Source: Rubrobacter_D sp963840835 (GTDB lineage Bacteria; Actinomycetota; Rubrobacteria; Rubrobacterales; Rubrobacteraceae). From it: a DNA stretch of 64,000 nucleotides. The stretch spans positions 186,001 to 250,000 of the forward strand of contig CAWJAM010000001.1 in NCBI GenBank assembly GCA_963840835.1, read 5' to 3'. This document shows, piece after piece, positions 24,809 through 32,646 of this stretch (position 1 is the stretch's first letter; every line of letters begins with the position of its first letter). The translations under genes were made by a program, and so were the position numbers. The notes beneath the pieces are model-generated. The model had not been told where the DNA came from. It searched no databases and was given only the letters and a program-made list of their open reading frames with translations.

Positions 24809-25816
24809 TCAGGCGGCTCCGTTCAGCCTCTCGCGCGTCTCCTGGGCGTCCATGCCGGAGAGCCTGAGCAGGTTCTCGCCCAGGATCTTGCGCTTCGCCT
24901 GTTCGGTCAGCTGCGGGTAGCCGTAACCTTCGACGAGGTCCTGGGGGATCTCGAAGTCCCAGAAGGCGTCGAGGGCCCATTTAGGGTGCCAGATTGGGGC
25001 CTCTGAACCGTAGATGATCTTGTCTTCGCCACACCAGAACATCAGCTTGCCGATCCACTCCGCGAACTGCCTCGGCGAGCGCACGACGAAGTTGATGGTA
25101 GCCGCTATGGATGCGTAGAGGTTGGGATACCTTACGAGTTGCCAGCACGTCTCGTCTATAAAGGGCAAGCCCACGTGGAAGATGACGAAGTTTATGTCGG
25201 GGAAGTTCGCCGCGGCCCCGTCCATGTCCCACGTTTGCGTGGCCTCTATTGGTTGGGGACCCAAGGGGACCCCCTTGTGGACCCCGATCAGGTCGATCCC
25301 GAGTTCCTGCGCCTTCTCGTAGATCGGGAAGGCGATCTTCGGGTCATCCATGCGCCAGGGGAAGGGCTCCCCGTAGTCGTAGCGGACGTTGTAGAACTTG
25401 AAAGCCTTCGCCCCGTACTCGTTGACCTGCACCTCCATATCCTCCAGCGCCTTCCTGCCCTCCAGCGGGTTGACCGTCCCCCAGAAGACCGTCCGGTCCG
25501 GGTTCTCGTCGCGCAACTCGACGCACCGCTCCCACGGCGAGAGCCCATCTGAAAACAGATCCGTCAGCGGCAGCGGCATCGCGACGAGCATGTCGGTATC
25601 TGACTCGTCGAAGACCATGCGGCTGATCTCCCGCGTGCTCCACTCCTTGAGGAACTCCTCTGGCGGGAGCTTGGGCTCGGCCTCGGGCGTCAGGACGTTG
25701 TGGAAAGCAAACAGATGCTGCCGAAACAACTCGCCGGCGTTTCCGAGAACGTTCGAAGCGTCGAAGTTGAACGGGTGGGCAACGCAGTCGAAGACCAGCA
25801 CGTCGTCCTTGATCAC
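24809..25816 (-). CDS. amidohydrolase-2 family protein, second copy
   Basis: 335 aa, paralogue of 14014-15045. The N-terminal metal motif is altered: FDCVAHPFNF instead of D-x-H-x-H. GVHKGVP, FVIFHVGLP and IIYGSEAPIWHP (Glu where the usual Asp stands) are retained. The loss of two canonical ligands suggests changed metal binding or a non-catalytic partner. The GTG start overlaps the stop of the upstream MIP18-like gene. Confidence 0.8.
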   Translation of the reverse strand: MIKDDVLVFDCVAHPFNFDASNVLGNAGELFRQHLFAFHNVLTPEAEPKLPPEEFLKEWSTREISRMVFDESDTDMLVAMPLPLTDLFSDGLSPWERCVELRDENPDRTVFWGTVNPLEGRKALEDMEVQVNEYGAKAFKFYNVRYDYGEPFPWRMDDPKIAFPIYEKAQELGIDLIGVHKGVPLGPQPIEATQTWDMDGAAANFPDINFVIFHVGLPFIDETCWQLVRYPNLYASIAATINFVVRSPRQFAEWIGKLMFWCGEDKIIYGSEAPIWHPKWALDAFWDFEIPQDLVEGYGYPQLTEQAKRKILGENLLRLSGMDAQETRERLNGAA

Positions 25817-26199
25817 TTGCCCTCTCCTCTCAGTCGCGCCTCGCGCAACGGCTCTAGCCTCTCCAAAGGGAGCCTCAACTTCTCGCGCGCCGACTCGCTC
25901 ATCCTCTCAGGCGTCCACGCCGGGTCCCACACGACGTCCACCTCGACGCCATCCACCGCGGGTAATGCCCCGACCTCCTCCGTGACCATCTCCAGCAGGC
26001 GGGAGGCGAAAGGGCACCAGCCCGTCGTCAGCACCATCTCGATTTTCACCCTGCCATTATGAATGTCTATGGATTCGATCAAACCCATATCCACGACGCT
26101 GATCCTACGTTCCCTACAACATGGGTCATAGCAATTGTCCAGGGCGCCGATCACCGCTTCCCTGCTCGGGGACGCGGCGCGGCCTACCACCTTCTCCAC
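25813..26199 (-). CDS. MIP18/DUF59-like Fe-S assembly protein
   Basis: 128 aa from GTG 26199 (GGAGGAGC upstream). NCYDPCCRERRISVVDMGLIE and TTGWCPFASRL are the MIP18 core, with a double cysteine in the first motif and the conserved cysteine in the second. It lies next to an amidohydrolase, just like its longer paralogue at 13316-14014, so the pair seems to be a functional unit that was duplicated. Possibly involved in metal-centre assembly. Confidence 0.82.
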   Translation of the reverse strand: MEKVVGRAASPSREAVIGALDNCYDPCCRERRISVVDMGLIESIDIHNGRVKIEMVLTTGWCPFASRLLEMVTEEVGALPAVDGVEVDVVWDPAWTPERMSESAREKLRLPLERLEPLREARLRGEGK

Positions 26200-26322
26200 G
26201 CTCCTCCTCTCCCGGAGGCCCCACGCCTCCACAAACGCTAGCCTCAGGCTACTCCCGTGGAGATCCAGGGTCAACCGCTTTAAAGCGCACACCCCCTACG
26301 ATATACTTCCTGCCCGACGCAA

Positions 26323-26395
26323 GCCGACGTAGCTCAGCAGGTAGAGCAGCTCACTCGTAATGAGCAGGTCAGCGGTTCGAGTCCGCTCGTCGGCT
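26323..26395 (+). tRNA. tRNA-Thr (anticodon CGU)
   Basis: A full cloverleaf can be drawn: acceptor GCCGACG/CGTCGGC, D-arm GCTC...GAGC, anticodon stem GCTCA/TGAGC with loop CTCGTAA (anticodon CGT), and T-arm AGCGG-TTCGAGT-CCGCT. The discriminator is T and CCA is not encoded. Its 3' half is the attachment site of the island to the right and is repeated seven times downstream. Confidence 0.95.
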
Positions 26396-26399
26396 CTCT
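26351..26399 (+). repeat. att site 0 (3' part of tRNA-Thr)
   Basis: The 49 bases from the anticodon stem to four bases past the tRNA end are found again, exact, at 32759-32807, and with changes at six further places. It is the left boundary of the island. Confidence 0.88.
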
Positions 26400-26900
26400 G
26401 TTTTACCTGCAAATCCCGCAAAAACGAAAAGCCCCGCATGTTCGTATCGAGGGCTTTGTCAGCAGTAGGGTCAGCAGTAGACTCTAGCCCAAAGCCTCCG
26501 TCCATGCCGTGGGCGGCGTGCCTTCCCATCGAGGGTATCCAGTTGGAGTAGCGATCAAGGGCAAGCTGAATAGAAGCGTGTCCTAAGAGGTCCTGGACGT
26601 ACTTCGGGTGAGCGCCGCGAGCGAGCAGGATCTTGTAGCAGGTATGCTGTAGGTCGTCCAAACGGATGGAGGGCAGACCTGCGCACTGGAGGAGCGGCTT
26701 GAAGTGCCGGTCGATAATGTTCTGGGTGTCGAGAGGAGTGCCTTTCCCGGTCGCGAATACGAGCCCTGAGTCTTCGTATGCGCTGGCCTTTAGCACCGCC
26801 TGATGCGAGACCGTAACTTACCGATCTCCAAGATGTGCGCGGCGGAGGGTGTTTTCGAGGCGATCCTCTACCGTCATGTGGATCGCGACGGGCCGCCCAC
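26400..26900 (-). pseudogene. decayed tyrosine-recombinase (integrase) C-terminus
   Basis: The frame reads SGLVFATGKGTPLDTQNIIDRHFKPLLQ, then the box-II region LDDLQHTCYKILLARGAHPKYVQDLLGHASIQLALDRYSNW. In active integrases this is HDLRHT; here both the His and the Arg are replaced (D and Q), although the nucleophile tyrosine in DRYSNW remains. An in-frame TAA lies upstream and the N-terminal two thirds are missing. The frame runs on into the tRNA without its own stop. Two 11-12 bp direct repeats, GGTCAGCAGTAG, at about 26470 look like integrase arm sites. Confidence 0.85.
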
Positions 26901-27019
26901 AGCACTGCCCTAGAGGCTTAACCTGTATACGGACACTATACGGTGCTAAGGAGGCTGGATTCGGAGAGCGGCTGAGGTGAATAGGCGAGAGTTACTGATG
27001 AACGGGAGGTCAGAGACAG

Positions 27020-27433
27020 GTGGCAAACGATCAGAGAAGTGGCAATTCAGAGTCACGCTCCAACGAAGCTCGGCCGCGCCGCAGAGGTGGTGGCTGCGGC
27101 ACAGGTGGTGGTTGCGGATGTGCTTTGCCGTCGCTCGTAATGGTGGTCGGCATCATACTGGCGATCTTCGGAACGAACATCGGCATCGGAGTTTCGGTGA
27201 GGGTGCCGTTTACGGATAGCAACCTGAGCGTGGCGGGGTCGGTCGGAAGTAAAGAACTGGCGATAGGCACGCTCCCGAACTACGTGGAGCAGAAAGTCGC
27301 GGACAACAACGACTTCATCAACCAGTCCGTAACCCTCACAATATGGCCAGCTGAGGGAGTCTCGCTCATCGTGCTCGGCAAGCAAGAAGGCGCCCCGGTC
27401 GTAGATGTCCACCTCGACGCAGAGCGCAGATAG
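27020..27433 (+). CDS. hypothetical membrane-anchored protein
   Basis: 137 aa, GTG start. The N-terminus is a short Arg/Gly/Cys-rich cytoplasmic stretch (RRRGGGCGTGGGCGC), then one transmembrane helix (LPSLVMVVGIILAIFGTNIGIGV) and a soluble C-terminal domain of about 85 residues. No family recognised. Upstream lies ATACGG-N5-ATACGG, a possible regulatory repeat. First cargo gene of module 1. Confidence 0.55.
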   Translation: MANDQRSGNSESRSNEARPRRRGGGCGTGGGCGCALPSLVMVVGIILAIFGTNIGIGVSVRVPFTDSNLSVAGSVGSKELAIGTLPNYVEQKVADNNDFINQSVTLTIWPAEGVSLIVLGKQEGAPVVDVHLDAERR

Positions 27434-27853
27434 GCCATCGTGTGCGGAAGGCAGTGCTGCTCCTTGGCGCTCCCGCCGCGGCGTTTTCCGCGGCCATCTC
27501 TAGGGCGCCCCCCTCGTTCCCCTGCTGGTCGCCCGTGAGCTGGCGGCCATGGGCTACACGAACATGCGGGAGTACGGCGAGGGCAAGAAAGCATGGATCG
27601 CGTCCGGGCTGCCAGTGGAAGGCAGAAGCCGACGGCCCCGACAACGAGGTTGATGAGAACGTACTGCATGATCGTTGCTTTCTACCCCACTCAGCTCGGC
27701 CCGCGCTCCACGAGGGAGAGTGGCGAGGTGCTCGAGGAGCCTACACCTCGACGCGAGGCCAGAGGACGGCGCCACGGTGGAGCTGAGTGTATCCTCGACG
27801 GGCTCGGCCTTAGCGAAGTGAGCCCTTAGTGGAAGGTGGACACGAGGGCGCTG
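27434..27853 (+). pseudogene. rhodanese C-terminal remnant in otherwise empty DNA
   Basis: Bases 27522-27653 read LLVARELAAMGYTNMREYGEGKKAWIASGLPVEGR in the plus direction, the end of a rhodanese (sulfurtransferase) domain after its active-site loop, which is missing. The rest of the stretch shows no coding sense. Probably debris from an earlier insertion or deletion. Confidence 0.6.
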
Positions 27854-27899
27854 TTGACACCACTCTGACACCACCGGGAGCGCAATACTGTGCAACACT

Positions 27900-28331
27900 C
27901 GACAGCCCGGCTCGATCTTCAGGGCACGCAGACGAGTACAGGCGGCCCCCTTGAGGCGCTCGGCGTCGTACTCGTACGGAGCAGCCTCCGCCAGCAAGGC
28001 CTCTGCTAGCTCCTCGGCCTCCCCGGCGGTAGCCGGCCTGAAGCCGAACGCCTCAAGGATCTGTGCCCGGAGGTACTCGGCAGTACGGCCTTCGTGATCT
28101 CGTAGGCCCTGTACTCTGCGTAAAGGACGCCGACCTGGCAGGCAACGTAGAGAAAACATCCTCGCCGACCTGTTCAGGATCGGGTAAGCGACCCTCCCTG
28201 GCGAAGAACCGCACGAGGACGGCGGAGCCGAGGCGGGCGGGGGCCTCGCGCTTGCCGGAGAGTAGGATATGCTCGTCTGGTCCGAGCGTCCATGCTGCTT
28301 CTAGCCCGCCGTAGGCCGGCTGACGCCCCAT
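27900..28331 (-). pseudogene. DUF4158 / Tn3-type transposase N-terminal remnant (copy A)
   Basis: Three frames join to give a DUF4158-like sequence: VLVRFFAREGRLPDPEQVGEDV, then YVACQVGVLYAEYRAYE, then EGRTAEYLRAQILEAFGFRPAT...LKIEP. Two frameshifts and the loss of the whole catalytic C-terminus make it inactive. Its last codons run directly into the arm repeat at 27854, so a deletion joined the two. The second block copy has the same lesions, so the decay came before the duplication. Confidence 0.7.
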
Positions 28332-28348
28332 GTGCCGTTCGCGCCCCT

Positions 28349-29740
28349 TTATGCCTGCTCGGATGATGCTTTACCGGAGGCGTTTAGGTATGAGAACGAC
28401 AGTACGGCTCCGACGAGGAACGCACCGGCGCAGATGTAGCCAGCGAGGTGCAGTCCCGAAATAAACGATTCCCCGGCGACCAGGGAACCCAGGAGGGCTA
28501 CGCCGAGCACCCCGCCTACCTGCCGACTTGCGTTTACCACGGCGGAGGCGACGCCGGTTCTCTCACCGGGCGCCGAGGAGAGTACCACGGCGGCTGAAGA
28601 CGGTTGCACGAGCCCGCCGCCGAAACCGACGAGGAGCAGGTTGGCGAGGATGAGCGGGTAGGCCGAGTCCTCCCCAATCAACAGCAGAACGAGCGAGCCC
28701 AGGCTCGCCAGGCCGGAGCCTGCGACCATTGGCCACCGGGGGCCGAGCATTGCGGTTAGCCTACCAGCGAGGATCGAGGCCCCGAAGGTCACGACCGCGA
28801 GCGGCAGGAAGGCCAGACCGGTCTTCAGCGCAGAATAGTCTAGGAGGCTTCCCAAGAACAGGGAGAGCAGGAAGATCTGGCCGAAGACACAGAAGGTGAG
28901 CACCACCCCAGCGAACGTGCCGACCGAGAACCTCAGGTCGCGGAACAGTCCCAGGGGCAGCATCGCGTGAGCGCCGTGGCGCTCGAGCTGACGCTCGACG
29001 CTCAGAAAGGCAAGAGCACTGAAGACGGCTGTTATTAGTGCTGTCACGACGACCACCGAGAAACCCTGACGCGCGCCCTCTATGAGGGCGAAGGTCAGGG
29101 CGAACAGGGAGAGGACCCCCGTCGCCTGCCCCGCGAGATCGAACCCACGACCCTGCGCCCGCTCCGTCTCGGGGACGGAGCGGGCGGCGAGCGCCGCGAC
29201 CAGAAGCGTAAGGGGCACGTTGACGAGAAACAGCCCGCGCCAGCCTAAGGTCCCGGCCAACACGCCGCCCAGGACCGGCCCGGCGGTGACGGCCAGACCG
29301 GTGGATGCCGCCCAGAGCCCTATCGCCTGCGCTCTCTCGGAGGGCTCGTCGAACACCCGAGCGATGATCGCCAGAGAAGGCGGCCCCAGAAGCGCCCCGG
29401 CGGCGCCGAGCGGCGCTTGAAAGGCGATCAGAATCCCTAGCGAGGGAGCCGCCGCGGAGAGGGCCGAGAAGAGGGCGAAGAGGCCAAGCCCGGTCAGGAA
29501 CAACCTCCTGGCGCCTAGCCGGTCCGTTAGCGCCCCTACCGACAAGAGGAGGCTCGCCAACACCAGCGTGTAGCCTCCCGCTACCCACTGCAATCCCGAC
29601 ACCGCGCCGCCGAGGTCGATCTGGATCTCCGGCAAGGCCGTGTTCGCGCTGGTCGAGCGTAAGACCGCGAGGAAGATGCCCGCGCAGCTCGCCGCGAGTG
29701 CGAGCCTCTTGTCGTTATCGGTACCGTCTGTGGCCCCCAT
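28349..29740 (-). CDS. DHA2-family (EmrB/QacA-like) MFS exporter, copy A
   Basis: Proton-driven drug/metabolite exporter, about 463 aa with some 14 hydrophobic segments. The motif-C antiporter signature GPVLGG is in segment 5 and motif A is ALTDRLGARR. The D1 motif in helix 1, usually LDxTIVNVALP, is VLRSTSANTALP, with Arg in place of the conserved Asp. I chose ATG 29740 (GGGAGGG upstream); the frame opens at 29764. It follows the SDR gene on the same strand and is probably under the TetR divergent promoter. Confidence 0.88.
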   Translation of the reverse strand: MGATDGTDNDKRLALAASCAGIFLAVLRSTSANTALPEIQIDLGGAVSGLQWVAGGYTLVLASLLLSVGALTDRLGARRLFLTGLGLFALFSALSAAAPSLGILIAFQAPLGAAGALLGPPSLAIIARVFDEPSERAQAIGLWAASTGLAVTAGPVLGGVLAGTLGWRGLFLVNVPLTLLVAALAARSVPETERAQGRGFDLAGQATGVLSLFALTFALIEGARQGFSVVVVTALITAVFSALAFLSVERQLERHGAHAMLPLGLFRDLRFSVGTFAGVVLTFCVFGQIFLLSLFLGSLLDYSALKTGLAFLPLAVVTFGASILAGRLTAMLGPRWPMVAGSGLASLGSLVLLLIGEDSAYPLILANLLLVGFGGGLVQPSSAAVVLSSAPGERTGVASAVVNASRQVGGVLGVALLGSLVAGESFISGLHLAGYICAGAFLVGAVLSFSYLNASGKASSEQA

Positions 29741-29785
29741 GCGCACTTTCACCCTCCCACCCACGCCAGTCGGCTCGTCGGGTGC

Positions 29786-30553
29786 CTAAGCTATGGCTAG
29801 CCCGCCGTCCACGTTGAGGACGACCCCCTGAACGTAGCCGGTCTCCTCGCCCGCCAAAAACAGCACCGCCGCCGCGACGTCTTCGGGGAGACCCACCCGC
29901 CCGGCGGGGATGGTAGACGCCCTTCGCTCCCGAGTGTCCGCGTCGGCGAGACCGAGATTCTTGTCCGTGAACGGGGAGCGCGTCGGCCCCGGTGCGACGC
30001 AGTTGACCGCCACGCCGTCGGGACCGTATTCGGCGGCCCATGCCCGTGTTAGCTGCTCCACCGCCGCCTTCGTTGCCCCGTAGAGCGCCAAGCCAGGGCG
30101 GCGGAACTGCCCGCGCTGCCCGGACACGCTCGACACGTTGACGATACGGCCCCAACCGCGCTCAGCCATCCCAGGAGCAAACGCCCCCGTCAAAAGAATC
30201 GCGCTCCTGACGTTGAGCCGGAACGCCCAATCGATGCTTTCGGCGTCCATCTCCTCCGTGCGTGCAGCCATTAGGGTGCCGCCATTGTAGACTAGGATGT
30301 CCACCCCTTGCTCGAAGGCCTCCTCCGCCCCCTCGACGAGCTGCGTAGGGTCGGCGTCCTCGAGGTCGTGGGCTACGAAGACAGCCTCCCCGCCGCCAGC
30401 GGTTATCTCTTCGACCACGTCGCTGCCTCGCTGCTCGTCGCGGCCAGTAACGACGACCCCGGCCCCGGCGACGGCGAGGCTTCGGGCCACCTCCCGCCCG
30501 ATCCCCGAGGTCGAACCCGTCACCAGCGCCACGCGCCCTCTTTCTATGCTCAT
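29786..30553 (-). CDS. short-chain dehydrogenase/reductase, copy A (NNAG motif altered)
   Basis: Classical SDR, 255 aa: TGSTSGIGRE cofactor motif, catalytic Ser in NVSSVSG and Tyr-x3-Lys in YGATKAA, with a PGPTRSPF loop. The NNAG-like motif reads YNGG here; copy B has NNGG. The Asn takes part in catalysis in this family, so this copy may be impaired. AGGAGGTACGG precedes ATG 30553. Likely oxidises a hydroxyacyl or alcohol intermediate. Confidence 0.88.
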   Translation of the reverse strand: MSIERGRVALVTGSTSGIGREVARSLAVAGAGVVVTGRDEQRGSDVVEEITAGGGEAVFVAHDLEDADPTQLVEGAEEAFEQGVDILVYNGGTLMAARTEEMDAESIDWAFRLNVRSAILLTGAFAPGMAERGWGRIVNVSSVSGQRGQFRRPGLALYGATKAAVEQLTRAWAAEYGPDGVAVNCVAPGPTRSPFTDKNLGLADADTRERRASTIPAGRVGLPEDVAAAVLFLAGEETGYVQGVVLNVDGGLAIA

Positions 30554-30568
30554 CCGTACCTCCTCTGA

Positions 30569-30621
30569 TTGCATTCCGACCGAACGGTCTATACAATACT
30601 ACCGACCGGTCGGTTTGTAAA
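30569..30621. promoter_or_regulatory. divergent promoters with TetR operators, copy A
   Basis: Rightward: TTGCAT (30569), 17 bases, TACAAT (30592-30597). Leftward: TTTACA (complement of 30616-30621), 17 bases, TATTGT (complement of 30593-30598). Both -10 boxes share the same bases. Each 17-base spacer holds a palindrome: GACCGAACGGTC (30578-30589) and ACCGACCGGTCGGT (30601-30614). The TetR gene in the rightward operon would repress both directions by covering the spacers. Confidence 0.75.
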
Positions 30622-30678
30622 ACGTGCCGAGCTGCAGGGTGGGAGTGGAAGCCGAAGAAGCGACCTACTGGAGGCGCG

Positions 30679-31086
30679 ATGGCAGAAGTGATGGATGTGG
30701 ACTCTCTGAAGGAGAGGGAGGGTCTGGTCAAGAACCTCGGCATAGAGTACATGGAGACTAGGCCGGAGAGAGTGGTGATGCGGATGCCGGTGGACAGGAG
30801 GCACGTCCAGCCGATGGGCTTTTTGCACGGCGGGGCGAGCGTGGTCCTGGCCGAGACCGTAGCCACGGTGGGCGCCTGGCTCAACTGCCCGGAGGGCAAG
30901 ACGGCCTTTGGGACGGACATCCAGGCTAGCCACCTCAGGCCTAAGAGGGGAGGCACCCTCACGGCGGTGGGTACGCCGGTGCAGGTCGGGCGCACCAACC
31001 AACTCTGGGACGTGCGTATCTCCGATGAGAAGGACAAGCCGGTGTGTGTCTCGCGTTGCCGGCTGGCTATAACCGAGGCGCGATGA
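30679..31086 (+). CDS. hotdog-fold acyl-CoA thioesterase (PaaI/YbdB type), copy A
   Basis: 135 aa; the hotdog motif FLHGGASVVLAETVATVGAW carries the catalytic Glu. CTGGAGGCGCG precedes the ATG. Hydrolyses an acyl- or aroyl-CoA. Its stop overlaps the TetR start (ATGA). First gene of the rightward operon of the block. Confidence 0.88.
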   Translation: MAEVMDVDSLKEREGLVKNLGIEYMETRPERVVMRMPVDRRHVQPMGFLHGGASVVLAETVATVGAWLNCPEGKTAFGTDIQASHLRPKRGGTLTAVGTPVQVGRTNQLWDVRISDEKDKPVCVSRCRLAITEAR

Positions 31087-31706
31087 GCCCGACGAGGGAG
31101 CAAGGCGAGAGGACGCGGCGCAGTATCGTCGAGAAGGCCGCCCCCGTCTTCAACACCAAAGGCTACTTCGGCACCTCGATGAGCGACCTAGTGCGCGAGA
31201 CCGGTCTGGAGAAGGGTGGCATCTACGGTCACTTCGGCAGTAAGGAGGAGCTCGCGGTCGCCTCCTTCGAGTACGCCGCGGGGGTGATGCGCGAGCGGTT
31301 CACGTCCGAGCTGGCAAGCAAGAGTGGTGCTCTGGAGAAGCTCTTTGCCATCATCGACGTCCTTAGCGGCATAGCGGAGGACCCGCCGGTCGCGGGTGGC
31401 TGCCCAATCTTGAACACGGCCGTCGAGTCCGACGACGCCAACCCCGTTTTGAAGAAGAGGGCGCAGGATGCCATGAGCGGTTGGCTGCGCCTGGTCGGAA
31501 TGACCGTCAAGGACGGTGTAAGGGGAGGGGAACTCTCTGTGGAGACAGACCCCAGAGAGATGGCAAGCTTGGTGGTGGCGACGCTGGAGGGGGCGCTGAT
31601 GCTCTGCAAGCTTTTCGACGATCCGGCCCACATGGAGCGGGCCGTCGTCCACCTCAAGCGGCATATTGGTGCGCTCGAGCGCACGAGTGAGGGGTTGGGC
31701 GAGTAG
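31083..31706 (+). CDS. TetR-family repressor, copy A
   Basis: 207 aa; N-terminal HTH (RRSIVEKAAPVFNTKGYFGTSMSDLVRETGLEKGGIYGHFGSKEEL) and a C-terminal ligand domain of the TetR_C type (GGCPILNTAVESDDANPVLK), like regulators of organic-hydroperoxide or quinone responses. The ATG overlaps the previous stop, so translation is coupled. It presumably binds the palindromes at 30578-30614. Confidence 0.9.
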   Translation: MSPTREQGERTRRSIVEKAAPVFNTKGYFGTSMSDLVRETGLEKGGIYGHFGSKEELAVASFEYAAGVMRERFTSELASKSGALEKLFAIIDVLSGIAEDPPVAGGCPILNTAVESDDANPVLKKRAQDAMSGWLRLVGMTVKDGVRGGELSVETDPREMASLVVATLEGALMLCKLFDDPAHMERAVVHLKRHIGALERTSEGLGE

Positions 31707-31734
31707 AACGCAACCCGGGCGAGGAGAATACGGG

Positions 31735-32028
31735 ATGACTACCCGAGATTCGACAGAAATACCCCTCGAAACACTGGGCGCCTTCGGACGAGAAGGCGCT
31801 CACCGGCGCGTGTTCGTCAGGGAGGTGAGACCGGAAGATTCAGAAAGGCTGCGGGATGTTCTCTCGCTGGCGATAGCCCTCGGCCACCCGATCGGGGCGA
31901 CGGGCGTGATCCTGGTCGTCAAGGCACTGCACGAACTGGAACGCACCGGCGGGCGATACGCTCTAGTAACGCTGGGCATCGGCGGCGACATGGGTATCGT
32001 AGCCGTCTTCGAGAACCTGCAGAACTGA
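31735..32028 (+). CDS. truncated thiolase C-terminal fragment lacking the catalytic cysteine, copy A
   Basis: 97 aa. The C-terminal half SLAIALGHPIGATGVILVVKALHELERTGGRYALVTLGIGGDMGIVAVFE is the last part of a thiolase, including the catalytic His in GHP. The CxGGGMG motif has become GIGGDMG, so the second catalytic Cys is Gly. The first 300 residues are replaced by about 35 unrelated ones. Both block copies keep the frame open, so it may be expressed with a non-thiolase role or be a relic. Confidence 0.7.
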   Translation: MTTRDSTEIPLETLGAFGREGAHRRVFVREVRPEDSERLRDVLSLAIALGHPIGATGVILVVKALHELERTGGRYALVTLGIGGDMGIVAVFENLQN

Positions 32029-32036
32029 GGAGCATC

Positions 32037-32566
32037 TTGGCGCAAGAGAAAATGAGGATTGTGACGTGGGAGGACCCTATGGCCGGCGCAGCGGCCGCTG
32101 GGGAGATGGGCGGTCTACCGTTTCTACGAGCCATCCTCGCCGGTGAGCAGCCCCCGCCTCCATAGGGCAGCTCATGGGCTTCGAGCCGCTTGAGGTAGAG
32201 GAGGGCCGGGTCCTGTTCGTATGCACGCCCGCCGAGTACCACTACAATCCGATCGGTGTGGTGCACGGGGGCCTTGCGTGCACCCTCCTGGATTCGGCAA
32301 TGGGTTGCGCCGTGCACACCATGCTTCCCGCTAGTGTCGGGTACACTACGGTCGAGCTGAAGGTCAACTTTCTGCGTCCGATCACCCTGCAAACCGGGCG
32401 GCTTCTGTGCGAGGGCACCACTATCCACGTCGGCAACCGCATCGCTACCGCCGAGGCGCGGCTTCTCGACACGAGCAGCAAACTCTATGGCCACGCCACC
32501 ACTACTTGCATGATCTTCCGCAACCCGACCGCCGAACAGTCACAGCCTTCCGTTGGCGAAGGATAA
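32037..32566 (+). pseudogene. second hotdog thioesterase, copy A, frameshifted
   Basis: Compared with the intact copy B (45879-46382), one C is missing from a CCC run at about 32160, giving an in-frame TAG at 32163. An ATG at 32174 could restart a 130-residue product that keeps the hotdog core (GVVHGGLACTLLDSAMGCAVH). The 3' end also differs: a C in place of T removes the normal stop and adds seven or so residues. Confidence 0.85.
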
Positions 32567-32646
32567 AGATGGGCATGCCCAGGTAATGAGGTGGACCTAC
32601 AGGAACAAGATGTCGACGACGGCGTTGTGCAAGTACAAGGGCTGCA

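Noticed and set aside
26296..26796. A 166-residue protein reading from the integrase remnant through the tRNA antisense
   Set aside because: The part ERTRTADLLITSELLYLLS is the reverse complement of the tRNA gene, a well-known false extension; treated as a pseudogene instead.
30162..31103. A 313-residue leftward frame spanning the SDR promoter
   Set aside because: It crosses the divergent promoter and lies antisense to the hotdog gene; it recurs at 44004 only because the block is duplicated.
32174..32566. Treating the shortened thioesterase of copy A as a normal gene
   Set aside because: The intact copy B shows that it is a frameshifted remainder; a restart at ATG 32174 has no clear ribosome site.
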